A stretch of 10,514 bases of DNA from NCBI GenBank assembly GCA_937927905.1, contig CALFWP010000037.1, positions 1 to 10,514 of the forward strand, given 5' to 3'. Each line of letters starts with the position of its first letter. Positions within the stretch are counted from its first letter, which is position 1. The stretch comes from an uncultured Neomegalonema sp. (GTDB lineage: Bacteria; Pseudomonadota; Alphaproteobacteria; Rhodobacterales; Rhodobacteraceae). The translations under genes were made by a program, and so were the position numbers. The notes under the pieces are model-generated. The model saw only the letters and a program-made list of their open reading frames with translations, was not told the DNA's origin and ran no database searches. Shown one piece after another: positions 1-6,354 of the stretch.

Positions 1-105
1 GGCATGATGCAGTTCATGGTCATTCAGGTAATCGGCCTGATACTGATCTTTGTATTTCCGGAAATTGCACTCTGGCTTCCGCGTTACCTCGACGGCGGTG
101 GATAA
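1..105 (+). CDS. TRAP transporter large permease, C-terminal end (DctM-like, partial)
   Basis: This is the last 34 codons of a membrane protein whose 5' part lies outside the window, ending at TAA 103-105. The translation is one long hydrophobic helix (MQFMVIQVIGLILIFVFPEI) followed by a short ALWLPRYLDGGG tail. A final helix with the pattern 'QxxxLxLxxxFPxIxLWLP' is typical of DctM, the 12-helix large subunit of tripartite ATP-independent periplasmic transporters, which import organic acids and similar solutes. The position upstream of dddP is compatible with uptake of DMSP or a related carboxylate. However, a strong terminator separates the two genes, so they are probably not one transcript. 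Family assignment rests on only 34 residues; substrate is unknown. Confidence 0.65.
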   Translation, partial: GMMQFMVIQVIGLILIFVFPEIALWLPRYLDGGG

Positions 106-156
106 TTACTGAGAAAGACGGCCTTTCTGATTATGCATAAGGAAGAGGCCACAGAC

Positions 157-183
157 AAAGGCCCCGGGTAACCGGGGCCTTTT
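157..183 (+). terminator. Rho-independent terminator after the TRAP permease gene
   Basis: A perfect 11-bp GC-rich stem (157-167 paired with 172-182, AAAGGCCCCGG / CCGGGGCCTTT) has a 4-base GTAA loop and ends in TTTT. It lies about 50 bases after the permease stop. It isolates the transporter transcript from dddP. Confidence 0.87.
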
Positions 184-205
184 GCATAAGTAAAATTCTG
201 ATAAA

Positions 206-217
206 ATAATATATTAT
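206..217. promoter_or_regulatory. AT-only 12-bp perfect palindrome in the dddP leader
   Basis: ATAATATATTAT reads identically on both strands and sits in the most AT-rich stretch of the 184-426 gene-free leader. It could be a protein-binding dyad or an easily melted promoter element. AT-only palindromes also arise by chance, so a function is only a possibility. Confidence 0.25.
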
Positions 218-295
218 GCTACGAAATCAGCGACACATATCGTCATTACAGAGTACAAAGCACCTTCAAAACAAATGCGCAGAACCAATTGCTTG

Positions 296-318
296 TGTAC
301 ACGCAGCACACGTGTACA
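296..318. promoter_or_regulatory. Candidate operator/promoter dyad upstream of dddP
   Basis: TGTACACG (296-303) is repeated inverted as CGTGTACA (311-318) across a 7-base spacer. The left arm lies in a second palindrome, GTGTACAC (295-302), and GTACAAA also occurs at 253-259 (inside GAGTACAAAG) and again at 314-320. A loose sigma-70-like pair, TTGTGT (293-298) and TACAAA (315-320) with 16 bases between, would place the dyad inside the promoter, as expected for a repressor site. The TGTACA core resembles GntR-type operators, but that is inference; no regulator gene is present in the window. Confidence 0.4.
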
Positions 319-359
319 AATCTGCCTCTGGTGTTACTCGCTAAAACCGACCTGACGGG

Positions 360-377
360 TCGCAAACCGGCTTGCGA
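360..377. promoter_or_regulatory. Second inverted repeat just upstream of dddP
   Basis: TCGCAA (360-365) and TTGCGA (372-377) form a perfect 6-bp inverted repeat with a 6-base spacer, 50 bases before the dddP start. It could be an operator half-site pair or a small hairpin in the 5' leader of the mRNA. Short repeats of this size can occur by chance. Confidence 0.28.
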
Positions 378-426
378 TAATGGCATCCCGCTTTCAGGTT
401 TAAAATCCTAGAAACGAGGTGCCGCC

Positions 427-1761
427 ATGAATGTGATGAGTTCCAACCGCAAGATCGATCCTACCCGCCGCCGTGCCACGACTTTGTTCAAACCTGATGG
501 CACGCCGCTCGATAATGACCGCGTGGAAATCGGGCCGACCGATCTGGCATTTAATGAATGGGCGGCACTCGGCATCACCCCTCCTGATATGCCAAGCCTT
601 CGGGAATACCGGCTATCGCGCATTACCGGAGAGTTGAAAAAACATGATTACGCGGGCCTGGTGACATTTGACCCGCTCAATATCCGCTACATCACCGACA
701 CCACGAACATGCAGCTATGGACGACCCATAATCCGGCGCGGGCTTGCTTTGTTTCAGCGGACGGGTACGTTGTCCTATTCGATTTTCACGGCGGAGAGCA
801 TCTCAGCGCGCACCTGCCTCTGGTCAGAGAAGTCCGTCACGGTGCCGCATTCTTTTTCTTTGAAAGCGCGGGTCTTGTCCAAGAGCACGCGATGAACTTT
901 ACCCGCCAGGTTGATGATCTGATGCGCATGCATTGCGGGAATAACCGACGTCTTGCAGTGGACCGGATGGAACGCCCGGGCCATGATGCGATGCAAAGCC
1001 TCGGCATAGATATCTTCAACGGCCAGGAAGTGACAGAATTCGCCCGTGTGATCAAGAATGACAACGAGGTCAACGCGATGCGCTGTGCGATTGCGGCATG
1101 TGAGGCCGCGATGCATGAGATGCAGGCCATGGTCCGCCCCGGAATTACAGAGGTTGATGCCTGGGCCATCCTTCAGCATGGCAATCATATCCGTGGCGGC
1201 GAGTGGATCGAAACACGGATTTTATCCTCCGGTCCGCGCACAAATCCCTGGTTTCAGGAGGACGGCCCCCGCGTTATGGCGGAAGGGGATATTCTCGCCT
1301 TTGATACCGACCTGATCGGTCCGTACGGATACTGTGCCGATCTCAGCCGCACTTGGATGGTGGGTGACACGGAACCAACTGCCTATGAAAAACAGATCTA
1401 TCGCGATGCGCTGGATCACATCCAGACCAATATGGCGATTCTGAAACCCGGCATCCGTTTGGATGACCTGACCACACTATCTCAGCAACTGCCGGAAAAA
1501 TATCGCGAACAGCGTTATGGCGTTGTCTTCCACGGCGTCGGCCTGTGCGATGAATATCCCTCGATCCGCTATGACCCCGATTTCGAAAAGGGACAACATG
1601 AGGACCGCTGCCTTGAACCCGGCATGACCCTATGTGTTGAAGTCTATTACGGTGAAGTCGGCGGACCGTGCGGCATCAAGTTGGAGGATCAGGTTCTCAT
1701 CACCGAAACCGGGTACGAAAATTTGACCACCTATCCTTTTGAGGACCGGTTTCTGAACTGA
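427..1761 (+). CDS. dddP: DMSP lyase DddP (M24-peptidase-fold, iron-dependent)
   Basis: DddP cleaves dimethylsulfoniopropionate into dimethyl sulfide, acrylate and a proton in the cytoplasm. The 444-aa product has the family's usual length and an M24 'pita-bread' fold. The N-terminal half shows the DddP hallmark segment NMQLWTTHNP (94-103). The C-terminal half carries the expected residues: D293 and D295 (FDTD), D305 (ADLSRTW), H369 (FHGVGLCDE), D375, E405 (CVEV) and E420 (KLEDQVL). By recall these correspond, within one to three positions, to metal ligands and the catalytic aspartate of roseobacter DddP. Trp98 matches the substrate-pocket tryptophan. The start is supported by GAGGTG at 416-421, five bases before ATG; a second in-frame ATG follows at codon 4. 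The gene is intact. Its TGA overlaps the ATG of a dead CoA-transferase, so it once led an operon. The family is related to prolidases, but the DddP-specific motifs make a peptidase unlikely. Confidence 0.95.
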   Translation: MNVMSSNRKIDPTRRRATTLFKPDGTPLDNDRVEIGPTDLAFNEWAALGITPPDMPSLREYRLSRITGELKKHDYAGLVTFDPLNIRYITDTTNMQLWTTHNPARACFVSADGYVVLFDFHGGEHLSAHLPLVREVRHGAAFFFFESAGLVQEHAMNFTRQVDDLMRMHCGNNRRLAVDRMERPGHDAMQSLGIDIFNGQEVTEFARVIKNDNEVNAMRCAIAACEAAMHEMQAMVRPGITEVDAWAILQHGNHIRGGEWIETRILSSGPRTNPWFQEDGPRVMAEGDILAFDTDLIGPYGYCADLSRTWMVGDTEPTAYEKQIYRDALDHIQTNMAILKPGIRLDDLTTLSQQLPEKYREQRYGVVFHGVGLCDEYPSIRYDPDFEKGQHEDRCLEPGMTLCVEVYYGEVGGPCGIKLEDQVLITETGYENLTTYPFEDRFLN

Positions 1762-2325
1762 TGCACCCTTTTGAGGACATCCGTATTCTCGATCTGAATC
1801 ATGCATTGGAGGACCTGGGCTTCGGTTATGAACCTGTGCAGGCGATCATCCCGTCCGTGATTTACTGTCTATAACATGTTTCTGCGTGACAGAGCTGAAA
1901 TCCGATAATCCCGCGTATAATATAATGACCCAAGCCTTAGCAGATTGATGGCCGCAAATAGTAGCCCGGATAAAGGACGCCCCCCGCGCACAGCTACGTG
2001 AAGCCATGGGGAGCAATACATTACTGATCTCGGGCTATATCAGTACGCGTTCAGCACTTGAATGGGAAGATATCCTGAATGCTGTCCGCGTTCCGGCGGC
2101 AAAGATCCGTATACTCACCAAGGCCCTCAACCATTCGCAAATACAATCGCGGAATTTATTGCAAAGACAGGAGGGCGCGGCCTGTTAAAGTGCATCTCTG
2201 CTGATCGCCGGATTTTCTTTCGCCCACGGAGGTCCGTCGCCTGACCGCCCCCTCTGGCCGTGAGTGAACACACGGAGCACATCCTCAGAGAGCCGGGATA
2301 TCCGGAGGAAGAGATACGTTCATTC
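1761..2325 (+). pseudogene. Eroded family III (CaiB/BaiF) CoA-transferase, overlapping dddP
   Basis: The ATG at 1761 overlaps the dddP TGA. The first 37 codons read MHPFEDIRILDLNHAL, a typical CaiB/BaiF N-terminus, then jump to LGFGYEPVQAIIPSVIYCL, which resembles a family segment normally some 80 residues further on, and stop at 1872-1874. In another frame, colinear family pieces follow: KSDNPAYNIMTQALAD (1898-1945, then TGA), SALEWEDILNAVRVPAAKIR (from about 2054), LNHSQIQSRNLL, a TAA at 2186-2188, then GFSFAHGGPSPDRP (from 2210). After a further shift near 2245 comes SEHTEHILREPGYPEEEIRS (2263-2322). Family members are about 400 aa; about half is missing and at least two frameshifts and several stops remain. 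Live relatives move CoA between acids, and AcuN-type members act on acrylate or 3-hydroxypropionate, which would suit a dddP partner. That specific role is inference. The right boundary is approximate. Confidence 0.82.
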
Positions 2326-2438
2326 GTGCCGCGCGTACATAAATCCGGATACAGCTTAAACACGCATCACGGAACCGGCAATCACCCTTTGCACTCTGCC
2401 GCGCAATATATAAATCTCAACGGTAAAGGAGACAAAAT

Positions 2439-3620
2439 ATGCGCAGTGAAAAGTTTGAATTTACCGGATTTGACGGTAGCACACTGGCCGGACGTCTTGA
2501 CAGGCCCGTAGAGCCGCCGCGTGCCGTGGCGATTTTTGCGCATTGCTTTACCGGCTCAAAAGACCTTCTGGCATCCAGGCGTATCAGTCAAAGGCTCGCA
2601 TCGCGGGGCGTGGCGGTGCTGAGGTTTGATTTCACCGGTTTGGGGGATTCGGAAGGCGAGTTTGCCAATTCGAATTTTACCTCCAATATCGAAGACCTTG
2701 TAGCGGCAGCCAAGGCATTGGAGGATCATCTCGAAGCACCATCAATGCTGATCGGGCATTCGCTCGGCGGGGCGGCGGTGATTGCGGCCACTCAGCGCAT
2801 CCCAGGGATAAAGGCGGTGGCGACCATCGGCGCACCGGCAGACCCGGAACATGTGTCGCATAATTTCGGCAAATGGGTTGAGGAAATCAAATCGGAAGGC
2901 GAAGCGGACGTCTGTCTGGCCGGTCGCCCCTTTACAATCCGCAAACATTTTCTGGATGATATCGCCTGTGCCAAGCTGGACGACGCTTTACCGAAACTTG
3001 ATGCCGCTCTTCTGGTCCTGCACGCACCGCGCGATGTGACGGTCGGAATCGAGAATGCAAGCTCTTTGTTCCTCAAGGCGAAACATCCGAAAAGTTTTGT
3101 CAGCCTTGATGATGCCGATCACCTGCTGACGCGTGGCGCGGATGCCGATTATGCCGCCTCAATCATCGCCACATGGTCGGCAAAATATTTGTCACTGCCG
3201 AAAACCGATCTGCCGCAACCGGAAACAGGCGTGCGCGCGATCGAACGTGACCCGGGCGGTTTTCTCAACCGTATTCTTGCCCCCCGGGACCGGATTGTTT
3301 TCGGTGATGAACCCAAGCGTCTCGGCGGCACTGATCTAGGATTTACCCCCTTTGAAATGGTGGCCACGGGCCTCGGAATCTGCACCACAATGACCATGCG
3401 AATGTATGCAAGACGCAAGGGATGGGAGATGGAAAGCGCTCATGTCGATGTCACATGGGAACAGACCGACCGGCACAATACCACGTTTGAACGCCGTATC
3501 ACCCTCGATTCGTCTTTGTCCGAAGACCAACGCAAACGCCTGATCGAGATTGCGGATAAGTGCCCTGTGCACAGGATGCTGGAAGGTAATATCGAGGTGG
3601 AAACCTCCGGGGCGGACTGA
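2439..3620 (+). CDS. Alpha/beta-hydrolase-OsmC fusion protein
   Basis: The 393-aa protein has two domains. Residues about 5-250 are a serine alpha/beta-hydrolase with the nucleophile elbow GHSLGG (S108), an oxyanion region at AHCFTG (34-39), acid candidate D199 (HAPRDV) and H228 (DADHLL). Residues about 258-390 are an OsmC/Ohr-like domain with both redox cysteines, C315 (GICTTMTM) and C375 (KCPVHRML), the pair that reduces organic hydroperoxides. This fusion is a recognised bacterial architecture, annotated as bifunctional hydrolase/OsmC protein; its physiological substrate is not established, though a role in oxidative-stress detoxification is plausible. GGAG at 2429-2432, six bases before the ATG, supports this start. 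The gene is intact but lies between two pseudogenes and appears to be transcribed alone. Confidence 0.9.
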   Translation: MRSEKFEFTGFDGSTLAGRLDRPVEPPRAVAIFAHCFTGSKDLLASRRISQRLASRGVAVLRFDFTGLGDSEGEFANSNFTSNIEDLVAAAKALEDHLEAPSMLIGHSLGGAAVIAATQRIPGIKAVATIGAPADPEHVSHNFGKWVEEIKSEGEADVCLAGRPFTIRKHFLDDIACAKLDDALPKLDAALLVLHAPRDVTVGIENASSLFLKAKHPKSFVSLDDADHLLTRGADADYAASIIATWSAKYLSLPKTDLPQPETGVRAIERDPGGFLNRILAPRDRIVFGDEPKRLGGTDLGFTPFEMVATGLGICTTMTMRMYARRKGWEMESAHVDVTWEQTDRHNTTFERRITLDSSLSEDQRKRLIEIADKCPVHRMLEGNIEVETSGAD

Positions 3621-3647
3621 CCCGGCCCGGATCCAAGGCATAATAGC

Positions 3648-4140
3648 CTACGGAATGAGGATAGTAGAACCTGTCGTTTCGCGTGCCTACAATGCACGGT
3701 GCGCTTTTGCGGCATCGTTCAGCGGCATGGTTTTATAGACCGGCACGCTGATCACGCCGCCGGAGATCAGCCCGAAGAGTGCGGGGGCCACATCGTCGCT
3801 GACACCATAGAGGATATGCATAACACGGTCTGCGGGTACATTCCGGTGGCTGGTGTAAGCACCGACCGGCAAAATATAGCCGACACGGTCGCCTTCGCTT
3901 AAACCGGTGGCACCACCGCCGATTGCCTCCAAAATGCCGACCGCCCCGCCGCCGGGCGCATGATCCGAACCGAGAGACCACGGATAAAGGCCGCAGCGAA
4001 AGTATGTATCGATTTACTTCCGGCCAATTGCGGTCTAGCGTATACGCACCTCATCTGCTGAGGGCGCGGCCATTTCAAACTCTTGCCTTTTGAGGCATTT
4101 CGGGACCGCCGATTCCGTCTGCAATAATACGATAAGCCAT
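3648..4140 (-). pseudogene. Eroded zeta-crystallin/Qor-type NADPH:quinone oxidoreductase
   Basis: Read on the minus strand from ATG at 4138-4140, the pieces line up with the Qor branch of the MDR superfamily: MAYRIIADGIGGPEM, then a one-base frameshift near 4078-4083, EMAAPSADEVRIR, an in-frame TAG (4035-4037) where family members usually have His, TAIGRK, a TAA (4014-4016), and IDTYFRCGLYPW. It continues through ILEAIGGGATGLSEGDRVGY and GVSDDVAPALFGLISGGVIS. A TAG (3687-3689) replaces Glu in the 'HRxLEA' motif, then ARETTGSTILIP ends at the natural stop (3648-3650). The junction SDDVA/PALFGL skips the whole nucleotide-binding Rossmann domain, so the relic is 493 bp against about 975 expected. 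Three premature stops, one frameshift and the deletion make it dead. Only the 3687-3932 stretch is open, and it could be mis-called as a small gene. Confidence 0.87.
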
Positions 4141-4158
4141 AAACGGCCCCTAAAAACG

Positions 4159-5382
4159 TTACGTTTGAAGCTCTTTACGAGAACTGAACCGGAGCAGGTT
4201 GTAATTGTTCAGCGGCTGATACAGGTTGGCAAATTTTTTCATAAAGGTCTTATCGTCCCAACCGAGCATCCGCGCAATTGACGAAAGATTACGCTTGCCA
4301 TCTATGGCCGTAACGATACCTGCCATATCCTGAGGCAATCTGCGCTGCACTGTGAGGCCGTCTATAGACAGGGTGACACATCCCTTGTCCCAGATTGACT
4401 TTGCAAGTGCTGCACATTGTACCCCGAGGATATTCGGCACGGCGTCACCGTCAGGTGCAGCAACCCGCCCTGCCCCCGTACCTTGCGGCACCGTATAGAA
4501 AACATGGGTCTTGATATTACCGGCAATCCGTTCCGCAAGAGCCGAAGCCTCTCGCACCGGTAAAGCTGCCGCCCGTGCGCGCAATTCTTCATCGGCGATC
4601 AGTGCAAGCGGATTATATTGCCCCGGTGTTACAAAGCTGACCATCTCCAGCCCTGCACGTTCCAACAGGTCATAGACACCATCCACATCATAGGCCCTGT
4701 CACGACTATGCAACAATAGATCATACAGGCCCGCATCCCCCGCCGCGATATGATCGGCCACGAAGGGGTTGCGTGCAAGGCCGCTGGTATGAGGCAAGCC
4801 TTCCAGAAACCGCCGGGCCAGAACGACCTGCTCTGAAGGACTGTCGCCGCCGACGAGTGTATGCAGTACATCCTGCATCTCATAAACACCGGAGCGGCCA
4901 TAGGGAGCATAAACCATCAGGCCCATACCGCCACCGGGCGCCAACGCCGCCGCCAGTGCCGCAGCGCCGGCATCGGGATCAGGTAAATGATGCAGCACAC
5001 CGCAACAATCAATGTAATCAAACGGACCCAGCGCCGGTGCCGTCAATAAATCACCGGTATGAAATGTCACTGACAATCCCCGCGCAGCAATACGGGCTTC
5101 AGCAATTTCACGGCTTGCCTGCGACATGTCGAGGTAATGCAGCTCAACATTTGCGCACCAATCGGCGAAAATCTGCGCCATCATCACCAGCGCATCGCCT
5201 GTCCCGCCACCGGCAACGAGAATACGTGTCGGCTGTGACCAATCGCGCTTGCCGCCAAAGATAAAGTGATCAATTTCCAACGGATGACTGGGCGAACCGG
5301 TTGTCAGCGCCTGCAGCTCCTGTGTCGGATCACGTTCAGGGTATGGATAGGCTTCGTACTGACGCCGGACTGGATCGGTCAT
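4159..5382 (-). CDS. SAM-dependent class I methyltransferase with C-terminal regulatory-like domain
   Basis: The 407-aa cytoplasmic protein begins with a short QYEAYPYPERDP box (8-19), seen in a group of methyltransferases often found fused to TPR proteins. The Rossmann methyltransferase core follows: motif I ILVAGGGTGDA (54-64), an acidic end of strand 2 (YLDMSQASR, 83-91) and motif IV FDYIDCCGVLHHLPDP (121-136). Residues about 340-407 look like the winged-helix 'PKMT regulatory' region of protein-lysine-methyltransferase-like enzymes. The substrate is unknown; a protein or small-molecule target is equally possible. Its ATG overlaps the stop of the upstream transaminase (ATGA, 5379-5382), so the two are translationally coupled. 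A product of that transaminase is not an obvious methyl acceptor, so the pairing may only reflect shared expression. Confidence 0.85.
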   Translation of the reverse strand: MTDPVRRQYEAYPYPERDPTQELQALTTGSPSHPLEIDHFIFGGKRDWSQPTRILVAGGGTGDALVMMAQIFADWCANVELHYLDMSQASREIAEARIAARGLSVTFHTGDLLTAPALGPFDYIDCCGVLHHLPDPDAGAAALAAALAPGGGMGLMVYAPYGRSGVYEMQDVLHTLVGGDSPSEQVVLARRFLEGLPHTSGLARNPFVADHIAAGDAGLYDLLLHSRDRAYDVDGVYDLLERAGLEMVSFVTPGQYNPLALIADEELRARAAALPVREASALAERIAGNIKTHVFYTVPQGTGAGRVAAPDGDAVPNILGVQCAALAKSIWDKGCVTLSIDGLTVQRRLPQDMAGIVTAIDGKRNLSSIARMLGWDDKTFMKKFANLYQPLNNYNLLRFSSRKELQT

Positions 5383-6233
5383 ACCGCCGCCGCCCGCGCC
5401 AGTTCAATATAACGTTCACGCAGTTTACGTGTGACCGGCCCGGGGACACCCTGACTGATCGTCTTGCCGTCGATTGTAACGACCGGCATCACAAAGCTTG
5501 ACGCACTTGTCGAAAAGGCTTCGGCAGCGCTCTGGGCTTCTTCAAGTGTGAAGGGGCGTTGTTCGACAGTCAGTCCTTTTTGTTCGGCAATTTCCAGCAC
5601 CACACGCCGCGTAATCCCGTGCAGGATAGAACTGGAAAGCTGCCGCGTTACAATCGTCCCGTCAGCCGTGATAATGAACGCATTATTCGATGATCCCTCG
5701 GTTATAAAACCATCCTCGATCATCCAGGCATCATCGGCACCCTGCAACGCGGCCTCCTGCTTCGCGATGGATTGGGCAAGTAATTGGGTGGTCTTGATAT
5801 CGCGGCGTGACCAGCGTTGATCCTGCATCGTCACAACAGAAATACCGCTCTCCGATTTACCGGTAACGGCAACCGCTTTTTCCTGTGTAAACATGACCAG
5901 GCTTGGTTTTTCCTGGGCAGGAAAGGCAAAATCCCTATCCGCGGCACCGCGACTGACCTGAAGGTACACCATGCCCTCAGTCACATCATTGCGTGTTACA
6001 AGCTCCTCCATCAGCGCCGGAATATCATCGACCGGCACGGGACTTCCCATTTTCAACTCTCCCAGCGAACGCTTCAACCGCTCCATATGGGCAAGATTAT
6101 CCACCAGATTCCCGTCCAGAACCGTTGAAACTTCATAGACGGCGTCAGCAAACAGAAATCCGCGGTCAAAAACCGAAATTTTGGCGTTTTCCTCAGCAAC
6201 AAATTCCCCGTTGACATAGACAGTGCGGCTCAT
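5379..6233 (-). CDS. dat: D-amino-acid transaminase (PLP class IV)
   Basis: The enzyme swaps the amino group between D-amino acids and 2-oxo acids, typically D-alanine + 2-oxoglutarate giving pyruvate + D-glutamate. It supplies D-Glu/D-Ala for peptidoglycan or degrades D-amino acids. At 284 aa it has family length. It shows the N-terminal VYVNGEFV and ISVFDRGFLFADAVYE (19-34), the Schiff-base lysine K147 in SRRDIKTTQLLAQ, E179 in ITEGSSNNAF (the cofactor-pyridine glutamate region), and HGITRR (205-210). The D-type call over branched-chain aminotransferase or aminodeoxychorismate lyase rests on the overall pattern, especially RRDIKTT, and is fairly firm. The start has a strong AAGGGGAG ribosome site (6240-6247). 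It heads a two-gene operon with the methyltransferase and is divergent from parE, sharing the 121-base spacer 6234-6354, in which I see no clear promoter. Confidence 0.9.
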   Translation of the reverse strand: MSRTVYVNGEFVAEENAKISVFDRGFLFADAVYEVSTVLDGNLVDNLAHMERLKRSLGELKMGSPVPVDDIPALMEELVTRNDVTEGMVYLQVSRGAADRDFAFPAQEKPSLVMFTQEKAVAVTGKSESGISVVTMQDQRWSRRDIKTTQLLAQSIAKQEAALQGADDAWMIEDGFITEGSSNNAFIITADGTIVTRQLSSSILHGITRRVVLEIAEQKGLTVEQRPFTLEEAQSAAEAFSTSASSFVMPVVTIDGKTISQGVPGPVTRKLRERYIELARAAAV

Positions 6234-6354
6234 ACGGATCTCCCCTTAAATTGTATATGCGCTGTATCCCCGCGCGGCAGGCTTTTCAAGACGTCGTATT
6301 TCGGGTAGAGCATGCTGAGCAAACCAAAACACAACAAGAACACAGAGTCTGAGC

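Noticed and set aside
427..1761. Xaa-Pro aminopeptidase or creatinase
   Set aside because: The M24 fold is shared, but the NMQLWTTHNP segment, the HGVGLCDE motif and the full set of aligned DddP residues favour DMSP lyase.
2006..2511. Two small plus-strand ORFs (from 2006 and 2260) as real genes
   Set aside because: Their translations are colinear C-terminal pieces of a CaiB/BaiF CoA-transferase in different frames, and the second runs into the hydrolase gene. They are parts of the pseudogene.
3648..4140. The minus-strand oxidoreductase relic as an acrylyl-CoA reductase (AcuI), which would fit DMSP metabolism
   Set aside because: The remaining motifs (GGPEM, IDTYFRCGLYP, HRAL-ARETTGST) match the Qor/zeta-crystallin branch, not the YhdH/AcuI branch.
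4154..4166. Terminator for the methyltransferase operon (AAACG-TTA-CGTTT)
   Set aside because: The stem is only five AT-rich pairs, overlaps the stop codon and is followed by just two further T residues on the minus strand.
4773..5264. Plus-strand ORF (163 codons) opposite the SAM methyltransferase
   Set aside because: It is a shadow frame, rich in Arg, His and Pro, lying across the conserved methyltransferase core on the other strand.
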